Source: Ptiloglossa arizonensis
Lineage: Eukaryota > Arthropoda > Insecta > Hymenoptera > Colletidae
NCBI RefSeq assembly: GCF_051014685.1
Contig: NC_135048.1
Location: 22,152,543 to 22,216,542, forward strand
DNA: 64,000 bases
Direction: 5' to 3'
The position numbers and the translations under genes were made by a program. Below are positions 37,477-48,930 of the stretch, piece after piece (position 1 is the first letter of the stretch; every line of letters begins with the position of its first letter). The notes beneath the pieces are model-generated. The model searched no databases. It was not told the DNA's origin and saw only the letters and a program-made list of their open reading frames with translations.

Positions 37477-40400
37477 ATGTCGGTAGTACCTTTACTGTTC
37501 TTGTTGGCCGGTGTTTCGTCGCAATGTCTCACCGGCGACGACAGACCTTCGATGATGAATCCGACTTCGAAGAAGTCGTTGACCACCGCCCGTTTCATCT
37601 TCGCTCTGGACAGCTTGAAGAAGACAGCGTTGATCGAGTCGCGTGACAACGTTTTCTACAGTCCTCACAGTATTCACCAGGCTTTGTCCTTGGCGTACTT
37701 TGGTTCTCGTTCCACCACCGAGGAGGCATTGAGGAAAGCCTTGCGTATACCGAACGATCTGTCCAAGGTCGACGTCCAACGATACTACGCCTTCGAGAAC
37801 TCCCTTAAGCTGCAACTCGATTCTCAGGTAAGAAGACTCGTGTAGTTAACATCGTTGCATCATTAGCGTTGTCGGGCCGACGAGTATTCCAAGGTGAGCC
37901 ACGTAATCCGACATCGAGCCGGATGTTAAATTCTTTGACCGTAATCCGCGCCTCCCGGTTCTTGACATCTGATTTCGTCTTTAGCGTTCACAAGGGGGAT
38001 CCACGTGAGACGTTAGCCGCGGATTCTAACACTTGTTAGAGCTGTCACGTGTACGTGACCTCGCCAGCCGGCAGTTACCGGCCGTTGTCACGTATACGTG
38101 ATCTTGTTCTTTCGCTTGTTACGTCAATGTACATTCAATTTGGAAAGTTGTTTTTCGACTTTTTTTTTTGAATTCTGACATAGTATGACGTTCGTATGAC
38201 ATCTACGTTTATAGTTTATTTTTATAACACTATACCTAGCATTTTGGTGTGTCTTGCATACGAAATTGTCAATTCTTATAAATTCGATAATATCAATACT
38301 TTGTTTAATCTTATTCGATAATACAGGTACTCTGGTGATATTTAAATACTTTTAAAAGTCTGAATATACAAATGTCCGATGAAAAACAATTTGGAGAATT
38401 TTATTGTATTAAAATTGAGAGAAAGTTGTCAACGGTAGGCAGCAATCTTTATGCGAATTTGCGACCATCGAAATTGTTAAGAAATCTTCGCGAACGCAAA
38501 GAGTACTGAAAAATATTTTATCCGTGTTCAGTTCGATTGTGTCGGGACTCGTTCACAAGGTATTTAATAATAAAGATTGCAATCATCCGCTGGAATAGTA
38601 TTTATTATACGTTTGACGTGGATATCTCTTAGGTTAGGTTGTAGCATAATGGCTATGGATGAGTTCCGTCGCGACGGACGTTTTTTATTACGGAAAATAA
38701 GATTTCGTAATCAATTCTTTCGCGCTGACTAATTTTTCTCGTTGGAAGTTCTTTTTACAAAAAAAAATTGCGGTTCTTTATTATACAGGGTGTGACGAAA
38801 AAATCGTCACACAGAGTTCTCGACGCGGAGAAATTTTTCACCCAAGACGAATTATATAAATATTGGATTGTTGGGAAAGTCGTTTTTTTGGTGAAAACGA
38901 AACACGACTCTTTTAGAGTGTACAAACATTTTACTAAATGATATATTCTCCATTTTGGAAAACGAAACGACTTTCCGAACAATCCAATACAATGTGTGGT
39001 AGTCGTTTACGATTTAATTTTTTCTATACAACAAATTTTCCAGCAAAATTAACTTTTCGTTCTTCGTCCAGAATAACGGGTCGTCTGATTACGAGTACAC
39101 GTCGGCGAATCGATTGTGGATAACGGACAAGAGGAAAGTACGAGAGTGTATGTTGGACTTCTTCGGCGATCAGCTGGAGAAAACCGATTTCCAAACTGAT
39201 CCGGATGCAGCTCGCGTTCGTATTAACGACTGGGTCAGCAATATGACGAAAGGACACATTCGTGATCTTCTTTCCCCGCAAAACATAGACGAAGGCACCG
39301 ATCTGGTGCTGGCAAACGCGGTTTACTTCAAAGGACTCTGGCAGAGCCGTTTCGATCCAGCCGATTCCAAGAAGGATCTGTTCTACAGCACCGGGTCTCA
39401 GAATTCGATGGTTACGTACATGCAACAGAAGGGGACCTTCAATCATTGTGAGTTGCAATTATAAGTCGTACGATATAACGGTACAATCTCCGTTATCCAA
39501 AGTCCTCTATTATTCGAGTAAATCGGGATCGCCGGTTTGCTCGAAAGCGGGGTGAGTAGTGATTATTGTCTCGAACGAGAGCCGAGTATTGAGTGTACCG
39601 TTCAATGGGAAAAAATGAATGGAATGTATCGAAAACGAACCAGTCTAAATGCACTTTACGCACTTACGATTTGTATAATTAATTTTTTTTATATTTTTCA
39701 CAATGTCTTTATGGTAGTACTATTAACGAATTAGTGAGGTTTTCACGATGAAAATACGTCCAAACACGATCTTCTTCGAAGGTGTACGTTATTTGGGAAA
39801 CTTAAAAGCGATTTTTTTACGTATAGTTATAAATAATCTAAACAAGGTTGTGTTTGAATTCATTTATGTCGGGAACATCTTGTCGATGTATTGAAAATAT
39901 TGACACGAAGATGTAGCGAAAACTATAAAAATATTTCACATTTCTGCAATCGTTCTTGAAAAAATTCTTTCGTTAAAATTGAATAAATGGTCGGACTCGC
40001 AACGAGAAGATAATTTTTCACGCGGTAACGTGTATTGAAATCGTTTCCTTGCTTTAAAAATTTTGCATTAACGCTTAATATTGTTTCGTCAAGAACGATC
40101 AGCGATGGATATCGTATTGCCGCAGTTGTTCGACGATTAACGGAAGACCGAATTAAGTACAAAGAAACGATATCTACGGGACCCATTAGAGCTGTTCGAA
40201 TTCTCAGAACGTGCTAGAATCTGAAGCGGGATCTCGATTCTTTCGAGACTCCCGGTTTTTCCGCGCCGCTCCCGAGGCATTCCGACTATGCACGAGCAGC
40301 ACGTGCGTCGTTCGGTTGTACTCGGAGCACCTCGGGAATGCCTTGGAAAAACCACGGGGCCACGGAAGAACTAAGATCCCGCTTTACGGTTGTACCTTGT

Positions 40401-41651
40401 CTCGGCTCGACTATTCAGGTCGAGATTTTTTTGTTCCATTTTTTCTGGGAAGTCCCACTCCTCATTATACAGTGGGCCCGGGGCATTACACTTGCAAGGT
40501 CCTCGTACAAACTAAAAATAGTCCAGGAAATTTTACACTCCCGTAATCTCCGCTATTTGCCAGTACCGTAAAATCGAGCGACTTTGTGTGCTTCTTATCT
40601 CATGCTTGATGTAATTTTATCAAACAAACTTAATCGTTAACGAAAAAATGTCCTAAGTAACCTCTCGAGCTCGTTCTATTTTCGAAACGAAAGTGTAATC
40701 CTTCTACTCTTTCATTAATTTATCTATTTTAAACCGAATTAGGTCTTAAACAAATATAGAAGCCTTCGAAAGATCTAGGTTAGGTCTACAAACAAATATG
40801 GGGACCACTAAAAGTAATCCGGGTCAGAACTGTGAACGAACCCGATGACCTTCAAAATAGTCTAGGTTAGGTTTCTCAATGAATACGAATACACCTTTAG
40901 AAGACTAGTGGTCCAAATCTTGTTCAATCTCCCACCCAAAGACACTTCTTTGCTCAGAGCTGGTACAAATGTATCAAAATTTATGAAACGATCCACAAGA
41001 CGATATTTCTCGTCCCGTAATGCCCGCGAAATTTAAAACGAATGTTTCTTCGCAGTGATATCCGAGCTGCTGGGTGCTCACATCCTCGAGCTACCTTACA
41101 AGGGCGAGCAGATCTCTATGTTTGTGTTGCTGCCACCGTTTGCCACCGCGAGGAGCGTTAACAGTGGCGATGGTAACGGTGCACGTGGTGACGGTGACGG
41201 TGTGCGTCAACTGATCGAGCGTATCACCAGCCTTGTTGGAGCTAGAGAGCTCCACGACATCTTGAACGACGGGGTACCGCCACGGGACGTGGAGGTCTAT
41301 CTACCGCGATTCGAGATAGAGAAGGAACTTCCTCTGCCGCTTCTGCTCCAAGCTCTCGGTGTTGGGGAACTTGTGGTGCCAAACGGGGCCGATCTGCGCG
41401 GTTTCCTCGAGGACGGTGAGAAACCGCTGCACCTGGGAGACGCGGTTCACCGTGCACGTATCGAGGTCACCGAAGAGGGCACCACCGCCGCCGCCGCTAC
41501 CGCCCTCTTCACGTTCCGCTCGGGCAGGCCGCTTCAACCGGCGGTTTTCAACGCGAATCATCCCTTCGTCTACCTCATCTACAACAAACCGTTGCGCTCG
41601 ATCCTCTTCTGCGGGATCTATCGCTCGCCCAGTCCCCCGCAAAGCAACTGA
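37477..41651 (+). CDS. Secreted inhibitory serpin, Spn88Ea-like
   Basis: Serpins trap serine proteases through a cleaved reactive loop; the insect Spn88Ea group acts in the haemolymph. Three coding exons join in phase: 37477-37827, 39072-39447 and 41056-41651, giving 440 aa. MSVVPLLFLLAGVSSQC is a signal peptide. Core motifs are DNVFYSPHSIHQALSLAYFG, NDWVSNMTKGHI, LVLANAVYFKGLWQSRFDP and ISMFVLLPPF. The hinge EEGTTAAAAT (from residue 382) is that of an inhibitory serpin. FTFR|SGRP suggests Arg397-Ser398 as P1-P1', hence trypsin-like targets. NANHPFVYLIYN and SILFCGIYR close the fold. A Gly/Asp/Asn-rich insert (about 276-291) is unusual. The coding frame stays open upstream through GCA to an acceptor at 37473, so a separate first exon exists; candidates end at 25181 and 29543. 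Exon 3 is GC-rich, unlike the genes at the left. The Spn88Ea assignment rests on overall resemblance. Confidence 0.9.
38045..38101. promoter_or_regulatory. Paired ACGTG palindromes in serpin intron 1
   Basis: TCACGTGTACGTGA (38045-38058) and the perfect palindrome TCACGTATACGTGA (38088-38101) lie 43 bp apart, about 220 bp past the end of exon 1. Each carries two TACGTG/ACGTG cores, the binding form of bHLH-PAS dimers such as Trachealess, Single-minded or Sima with Tango. The first also contains a CACGTG E-box. Confidence 0.35.
38863..38987. mobile_element. Mariner-type MITE, copy C, with TA duplication
   Basis: A 125-bp element in serpin intron 1, bounded by TA on both sides. Ends are TTGGATTGTTGGGAAAGTCG and its imperfect complement ACTTTCCGAACAATCCAA. 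The TA target duplication and lack of coding sequence fit a Tc1/mariner-mobilised MITE. Confidence 0.75.
39531..39775. repeat. Dispersed repeat, copy 2, distal half inverted
   Basis: The left block (GGGATCGCCGGTTTGCTCGA) is in the same orientation as copies 1 and 3. The right block (39725-39775) is the reverse complement of the distal block of copy 1. It lies in serpin intron 2. Confidence 0.45.
40225..40383. repeat. Imperfect foldback in serpin intron 2
   Basis: Paired segments are AGCGGGATCT (40225-40234) with AGATCCCGCT (40374-40383), GGTTTTTCC (40254-40262) with GGAAAAACC (40345-40353), and AGGCATTCC (40275-40283) with GGAATGCCT (40335-40343). The left arm has about 12 extra bases. The loop carries GCACGTGC. 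It is likely a decayed inverted-repeat transposon; a hairpin RNA is the alternative. Confidence 0.6.
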
Positions 41652-42540
41652 AACCAGAACGACCCCGCTTAAAGCGCTCGACGAGTCGGCGTGACTCTCG
41701 CCTCGTTGTTCCTCGTTCGTCCTTTGTGTGTTTGTAGCGAGTGCGGTGTGAATCTCGCGTCCATCGAGCATGTACGGGTTGCGTGTCGATTCGTTGAAAC
41801 TACGACTACATTCGTTGGAGTGTTCCTCAAACGCTTGTCCTTCGGCGTACCTCGATAAACGGTCCCTCGAGACGAATATATTTTTGCAATTTGAAATTGT
41901 TGTTCGATTCAAACGGGTTCAGTATACAGAACAATACGAGAAAGTGTGTCAGACGAACTGATACGAATCTTTTTGAAAGTCACTTGACACTATTTGATAA
42001 GGAATTAATATTTTTTATCGAATGCTATTTAAAAGGTTCTTATCACTTTCGGATGAAACTCATTGCGAACGAAAATTGTAACAAATTGTGTTATCTTTCG
42101 TTAATTAAGTAAGAAGTACAAGATATAACTGTATTCAATGAGGTGGGTAATCAGAAATTAAGCGGATGTTGGGTGTAACTGTGAAAAATAGTCTCTGGTC
42201 GGATTTCACGTTTAATTGTTCTGTATTTAGATCTTCGAACGATCATGTGCTGTAAAAATGCATAAAGAATGGGGAAAGTAGTTTAACAAATTTTATTGTA
42301 ACACGCCTCTGTTTTTCTTCTATGAATTCACGGTTGGGTGTTCGAGAAGCGGTTAGAGAGCATCGTTAGGAATTCAGACGACGATTGTAAATATATGGTT
42401 TCTTTTATAAGTCGGAGATTTCCAAATTTTTATCTTTACGACACCTCTGCGCCGGAAGAAATATCTAATAGTTTCAGTTATTAAATATTTAAGTTCGAAC
42501 AACTTGGTACGGTTAGCTTCGCTTTCACGTGACCAAATTG
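41652..42540. other. Serpin 3' UTR and downstream DNA
   Basis: No canonical AATAAA was seen close to the stop codon. No further gene. Confidence 0.4.
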
Positions 42541-42645
42541 GAAGCGCCAGTCTGCTTGAAAGCGGGGTAGGTAGCGATTTCTCTAACATAATGCCACATC
42601 TGGACTCATTTTTATTGGAAAAATTTCACCAATCCATTGGTTTAC
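42541..42645. repeat. Dispersed repeat, copy 3 (short)
   Basis: It carries GAAGCGCCAGTCTGCTTGAA and TCTGGACTCATTTTTATTGG, both in the orientation of copy 1, with most of the middle missing. Confidence 0.45.
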
Positions 42646-43899
42646 ACTGTGATAAAGGTTTGTTGAAAAATATACAAATTTTTGTATACATAGACACAGT
42701 AGGTATGATAAATTAACAACGACACATTCTGTACGCGAGGTCAGAATGTTTTAAATATTTGCTATTATATCGCATTATATTTTTACAAAAGTATTATCAA
42801 TCCAGTGTAAAAATTGTTACTCTAGAGCGGGAGTTATTGCACTTAAAATTATCTATTCAACGGAAAAGAAAAGATCGTCGTAAAGACATTTAATAAAAGT
42901 TTTCAATACTTGTAAGCGATTCTTTTAAAAATTTCAAATATCTCCGCGGCACGCAGTCTGGGAACTATTACTGTAAACATTAGTTAACATGTTTCGTATA
43001 AACGCATATCCGAGCGTGAAATTTTTCACATTCTTAAACATTCTGACATTTTGTCCATGAACGGTAAATTGAAGTGGAATAAATTAAAAGATACCAATTC
43101 CGAAACAAAAATTAATATTTTGATCATTGTGTAGGATGACGAAGTATAATCCTCAGGTATGTTTTTTATATTTCTAACAATGTTGCACGGGAAATTATTG
43201 TTGCGTTTCGCGATGTTGTATGTGTGTTTCGTTGATGTCACTGTGATTGCGTTCAGCTTTCACAGAACAAAGCTATAAAATGTTTATCTCAAGTTAATTT
43301 TACCCGGTTGATAATTTGCGGTAGCAAAATGGAAAAGCTGACCGATTAACGTTTATCAGTTGTGTACTATTTTGAGAGTGAGCTACTTAGTTGGAATAAA
43401 TAACATTGTTGTTAAAATACATAGATAACGTTTCAGCTACCAAAACAATATTTTATTTTTTGCGCGTGCGGGTGTGTGCGTGCGTGTGTGTGTTTGTACA
43501 TGTGTTGTCAAGAGTTATCGGGTTAATTGCAACTAGGAATCTTAGTTTATTTTATTTTAGTCTCGTATGTACGTTGTAGGGTGTCATTTTTCATCCCTTA
43601 CCCAATCCTTTATCCATTATTAAATTTTATAAAACTGAACCTATAAATTGTTATTGTACACGCGTCCTTGGGCGTGAATTTATTTATTTTTCACGAGCAA
43701 ACTGATAAACTGTACCATGAATATTAAGAGAAAAGAAATAAATAACAACTAATGCCACGAAAGATCAAAGAAGCATTTAAATTCTTTTGTGTGGCTCAAA
43801 AATCGTTTTACATTAAACGATTAATTAATTGAAATCTGTTAAGCAGCTCTTGCAAGATTAATGTTGATGATTCGAAGATGTCAAGAATTTTTAGTTTTA
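42646..43899. other. Non-coding DNA
   Basis: No gene. A GT-rich simple repeat is at 43460-43505. Confidence 0.4.
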
Positions 43900-44695
43900 T
43901 TTACCATAACGACGAGCTATAGTAATTCTTATAATAATTTCTAATTTTACTATTCTCCTTCGATAATTTCTTAGTGCTTCGAGTCATCGATTCACAAGAA
44001 ACCGGGGTATACGAATTTCTACTCAAACGTCTACTAAATAACTTTCTCAATACATTCAATTCCCTATTTATTGTAGTGTGTCGAGCTTTCGTTACCAAAT
44101 TTTATTACTTTTCTTCGATCATTCCTCGGTAACCCGAGTCAGTGGCTCCGCGCCACATTTCCACAAAGCTGTAAGTACACCTACGCAAGAAACCGGGTTA
44201 TACGAATTTCCATTTAAACGTCTACCAAATAGCTCGCTCTCAAGATGGACAATTTAATCCTCTATTTATTACAGCGACCAGTTCTCGTTACCAGATTTTA
44301 CAACTCTTCTTCGCCAATTCATCGGTAACCCAAGTCCTGTCAGATTTCATCCACATTTTCACGAAGCTGTGGGTCAACCATTTTACAAGAAACCGGGGTT
44401 ACAAATTTCCACCTAAATTAACGTCTGCTAAATAGCTCGTTTGGGACATTCGGTTCTCTATTCATTACAACGACGAGTTCTCGTTACCAAATTGTACAAC
44501 TTTTCGCTAATTCATCGATAACTCAAGTATTGTCCGATCCCATCCACATTCTCACGAAGCGGTGGGTCAATTACTTTGCAAGAAACCGGGGTTACAAATT
44601 TCTACCTAAATTAACGTCTGCTAAATAGCTCGTTCGGGACACTCGGTTCTCTATTTATTACAGCGACGAGCTTTCACGAGCAAATCTTATTACTC
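43900..44695. repeat. About 193-bp tandem repeat, four units
   Basis: The block CAAGAAACCGG occurs at 43995, 44186, 44386 and 44579 (spacings 191, 200 and 193). Each unit also has CTAAATAGCTCG-like and TTCTCGTTACCAAATT-like blocks. The third and fourth units are the most alike, consistent with recent duplication. Confidence 0.8.
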
Positions 44696-44734
44696 TTTTC
44701 CGACACTACGCCATTCGTATTTCCACTTCGCGAA

Positions 44735-45720
44735 CCAACGGAGGAGGAGAAGGAGGGGGGGGGGGGAGGGGATATACGTAATTCGTAACGATCCGCAGAA
44801 CGCTGCCGTATGTTCCCTCGATCGGGCCGAACGATAAATCAAAAGTCACCGGCAAGTCGCGCCACCGATCGGCCGCGTTTCCAAGCGGCGCTCGGTCCCC
44901 GGGGCCCCGCGGTCCCATTCACCAACGGTCTGACGTCACCGAGAACCGCGGAGCGAGGTCCCGATGAAACGCGCGTGCGCGAGCGCGCACGCCGGGGCGA
45001 CCGTTAGCCGGTAGCGTCCGCAGAACTCGATCCTCCGGGGCAAAATCTGGCATCTGGTTGCGTCACGCGCCGATACAAGCGAACGGGCACACGGACGTTG
45101 GGTCCGCGAATGAACGAACAAGTCTCTCGCGGGGCTGCCGACGCCGGGGATCATCCGAGTAGTCCTGTGTGTCTGGCAGTCCTTGACGTAGGCCTCGATC
45201 CCGCCGTGGAGATGAGCAAACCCGAGATCCGTGAGAGATTCGACGCGCTTCCTCGAAGAAACGACTTCGCTCGACCAGTTCGCTCGATCGTTCTCGAACG
45301 GTATTGCGCTTACTACGGAATCTTCCTCGATCGATCGCCTCCTCGAGGCTTCGTTTCTTTCCTTTTTTTTTCCCCCCTCTCTAGCTTCTCCATTTATTTT
45401 TTTTTCTTTCCTTATTTCTCTCTCTCTCTCTCTCTCTCTTTCTTTTCTCGGTTCCCGGACAAGCTTATCGCCGCCACGAAGCGCGCGGGGTTTTCTCGTC
45501 CGAGCGAAGGAAGTCGCGCGAAGGTCATCACCGTCGATCGATCGCGTTTCCGCGTCGTGGTCGATCGTTGTCGAACTTATCGAAGCGGCGCGCAGCGCGG
45601 TCGGTTTTCTCTTCTATTTTTATCCGGCGCGTTGACGCGAGATGCAATTTCGATTAGACGGTATACGCGGGAACGAGAGGGGAGACTCGGGGGCATTCGG
45701 GTATCGAGCATTTAAATCGA
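44735..45720 (+). promoter_or_regulatory. GC-rich island, candidate promoter
   Basis: Strong rise in G+C and CpG. A purine tract with a run of 13 or more G (about 44757-44769), capable of forming a quadruplex, opens the region. A pyrimidine tract with a (CT)n run lies at 45357-45450. A candidate coding exon sits between them. No TATA box was seen; insect CpG-rich promoters often lack one. Confidence 0.35.
45110..45230 (+). CDS. Candidate first coding exon in the GC island
   Basis: ATG at 45110 opens MNEQVSRGAADAGDHPSSPV and stays open through a second, well-placed ATG at 45212 (MSKPEI) to a donor C|GTGAGAGA at 45230 (phase 1). No matching downstream exon was found in the remaining 19 kb, so the gene would continue beyond the window. 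A chance frame in GC-rich DNA is a real alternative. Confidence 0.25.
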
Positions 45721-47404
45721 ATTCGAGGAGAATTTTAATCGTTCGGTTCCGGGGAATCGATACGGTGTCCCGTGTGAACGAGACGGATCAATTTGCGCGT
45801 TCAAGGGACCAAATGATATGTACTTTCTCGAGGGAGTGGAAACGATACTTTTCTGCGTGTCGAGAGTACGCGTTTCAGGGGAAGAGGTTAACCGATTTCG
45901 TTGAAATACCAATGTGGGAATACTTTCGTTTGTAGTGGACGAGCAATAAGTAGCGATAATTATGAAAAGTATTCAGATATCGCTGATTGCGTTCTTTCGT
46001 AAGTAGATCGAGACGGAACATATTCGCGAGAATGTTAACGAAATTGAACAATCGGTGTGTAAAATTGGAAAAACGTGGTATTTATTAATACCTACTCGAT
46101 TAAAAATAAGGGCATTTGATTAGAAATAAAAACACTTAATAAAAAATAGAAGTATCCGAGTAAAAATAAATCGAAATCACCAAAAATGTTCACTCGTTGA
46201 ACATAACCTCTTCTTCGCGCCAAATTACTCGCGCCCTCTCTCCGCGGGAATTCGAATTCTCGTTACGAAGACCGCGGTGATACTCATTTGTATCAATTCT
46301 TGCGTCGACGAAGAGGTGAGATATTGGTTGATGAGGGGTGGGGGGTGTGAGGGGGACACTCTCTTATCGGGCCCCTGAAATCCACGCTTCACGGTTCTGC
46401 GAATTAATGTACCGAACGTTGCCCGTAATTTCATTCGTTCCGACGGAATGGATTCACCTCGCGGCGACGCGAGCTCGTAATTCACGCGGTTTTTCTAGGA
46501 AAGAGCACGCCGCCATTAACGCCGCTCGCGACGACGACAACGCCATGCTGCTTTTTCCCGATCGAATAAATTTAATCGTCGCCGACTAATTGCATCCTCC
46601 GCGGGGATCAGCCCCGCCGTATCTCAGTTATAAATTCAATTTCGAAAGTCCGGCCACCGGCTGCGCGCGATTCGTTTTTTCTCCTTTTTTTCTTTCATCG
46701 GTCGAGACGGTAATTCTTTTTCAGTTTAGTGTTCATCGTCACGCCAACCCTCTTAGGTTATTAGCGACCACGTTTGGCGGAGTCAGTAATTCAAGTTTAG
46801 GTGTGTTTATATCAAACGACGAAGTTCGGTATCTCGAAGAAAGGCTAACAACACTCTTCTATACGAGTCTGCTGTCTGAGTAGCACTTCTAGGAAAGTTG
46901 ACCACGTTTTAACCTTTTCTCCCTGTATTTATCACAGCTGTCTTAAAACGTGCTCGATATACTTTCGAGCGCTACAAAGTTCCCGGATATTGGCTTGAAT
47001 TTTGACGACGAGGGTGTGTCCAGTATGCACGACCTAGTCCCAATCTTGTCACTTGGTCTTTTCGTGGCACGAAGATTACTGGACCAGTTTCTGCGATATT
47101 AGTTAGCATAGAACGTGATAGATTTAGATGTAACAGCAAAGAATGTTCATATGAAAGGATGAGTGTGACGAGTGTGCATAGAATTATTGTACGAGCGACT
47201 TTAGCTTTAAGTTTACACTATAAGAACGAGTATAGTGCGTTATAATCTAGATATCCACGATAGGATTGTGTTATGGTACCTAATTTTTTCGTTCACGAAT
47301 TACATTCTTCATCTTATTTATCAGCGTGGTTCATTATTATCCACCCTCGCAGTTTCCTGTACGTCATCACGGACTTTGTTCAGAATAACAAGATTTGAGT
47401 CTTG
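45721..47404. other. Non-coding DNA with a second CpG-rich patch
   Basis: The 46210-46700 part is CpG-rich and may be regulatory. No exon could be supported. Confidence 0.35.
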
Positions 47405-47960
47405 AGTCTTTTTCCACACTTAGTTCCAAGACTCTCTTGTGTCTTTCGGGAGACATTTCGAAGATCCTTACGGAACACCTACAGGTATAGTGTTCATTTC
47501 TAGACACTTGGAGCTAGCTCGCTCAGCGGACAGTATCTAAGACAGTAATTGTTGACGTTAGCGAGGAATTCGTGGAAGTTGCGCGAACTACGGGCGGACT
47601 AGGGACATGGTGAGGGGAAGCAGTTGGTCTAGGTTAGGTCGTAGCTTCTGGAACTGCGACAAAGACTTTTGGACGCGATTTGAGTTTTCCCACACTTCGT
47701 TCCAAGACTCTCTTGTGTCTTTCGGGAGACGTTTCGAAGATCCTTACGAAGTACCTACAGGTATACTAGTAATGTTCATTTCTAGACACTTGGAGCTAGC
47801 TCGCGCAGCGGACAGAATCCGAGACAGTAATTGTTGACGTTCCCGAGGAATTCGTGGAAGTTGCGCGAACTACGGGCGGACTAGGGACAGGGTGGGGGGA
47901 AGCAGTTGGTCTGGGTTAGGTCGTAGCTTCGGGGACTGCGACAAAGAGTTTTTGACGCGA
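47405..47960. repeat. 276-bp direct tandem duplication
   Basis: Two adjacent copies (about 47405-47680 and 47681-47960) share long identical blocks, for example CCAAGACTCTCTTGTGTCTT and GGAAGTTGCGCGAACTACGG, with few differences. The copies are more alike than those of the other long-period repeats here, so the duplication is probably recent. Confidence 0.85.
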
Positions 47961-48539
47961 ATGCCCGGTCTCTACGCGCCGCGAGGAGATCGTTCTTTGG
48001 CACATACCTGTCAGTCCGCGACGACGAACACCGCGTCTAAGTATTTAGTACTCTCGGGCAAATGGCGGTTCAGAGAACGGGTATTTCGTTAAGGACAACG
48101 TCTTCGGCTGAGTTCACTGATGCTACTTCTTCGTTGCTTCCGAGATCCACTGCTTCAAGGAGGGTGGAGGACACTAACTGGAGCGTGAACTCGAGGTCGA
48201 CGAAAGGATGTCGAAACATGGTCGAAATTTTGGTAACCTCGACACCTGAATATCGATAAGTTCCACGGATGTGGTACACGAGGTTGTGAATATATAATTA
48301 TTTATCGCGAGCGCGGTGGGAAGGTTGTTAAGCTTTGCGTTAGAAAGACGTGCGCGTCGCTTGTTGTGCGATTCGTAAAATACTTTGAAACATTGTAAAT
48401 CTTATTTATATTTATCTAAATAGTGCGACCATGCGCATTTTTTAAAGAGATATATTTAAAATTTTAATAGAAATTATTACAAGTCGAAGCTCGCTTCTGG
48501 GCGAGTTAGTCGGGGACTTCTGTTAATTAATTTTCAGTA
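47961..48539. other. Non-coding DNA
   Basis: No supported gene. Confidence 0.4.
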
Positions 48540-48930
48540 CAAGAGGTTAAAAAGTAGATGAAACGATAAATACACGAACCTGTAATATTAATAAGTTATT
48601 GTTCCATGGAGTTGAAGGAATTGCAAACGTACAATTATTTATCGTAAATATGATGAGAAAGTTGTTGAAAAGTAGATGTAACGATAAGTCCACGAACTCA
48701 AAATATTATGGTATTGTTCCATGGGGTCTAAGATATTGTAAACGTACAATTATTTATCGCAAATATGGCGAGGAAGTTGTTAAAAAGGTAGATGAAACGA
48801 TAAGTGTATAAATTTATAGTATTAATAAGGTATTGTTCCAAAAGGTCCAAGGAATTGTAAACACGTAATTATTTAAGCACAATGGGAAAGTAATTAAAAG
48901 AGCAGATGGAACAATAAATGCACAAAGCGA
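48540..48930. repeat. 115-119-bp tandem repeat, about three units
   Basis: TATTGTTCCA-type blocks recur with GTTCC at 48601, 48716 and 48835. Units share AAACGTACAATTATTTATCG and GTAGATGAAACGATAA. The last unit is diverged. Confidence 0.75.

Noticed and set aside
41301..41912. 203-codon frame antisense to serpin exon 3
   Set aside because: Shadow of the GC-rich serpin coding exon; no independent start, splice or domain evidence.
43460..43505. GT-rich stretch as a regulatory Z-DNA element
   Set aside because: An ordinary short imperfect dinucleotide repeat.
45098..45715. 205-codon frame running through the GC island
   Set aside because: Downstream of the donor at 45230 it becomes Ser/Phe/Leu-rich from the (CT)n tract, so it is not one coding exon. 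Only the part up to 45230 is kept as a weak candidate.
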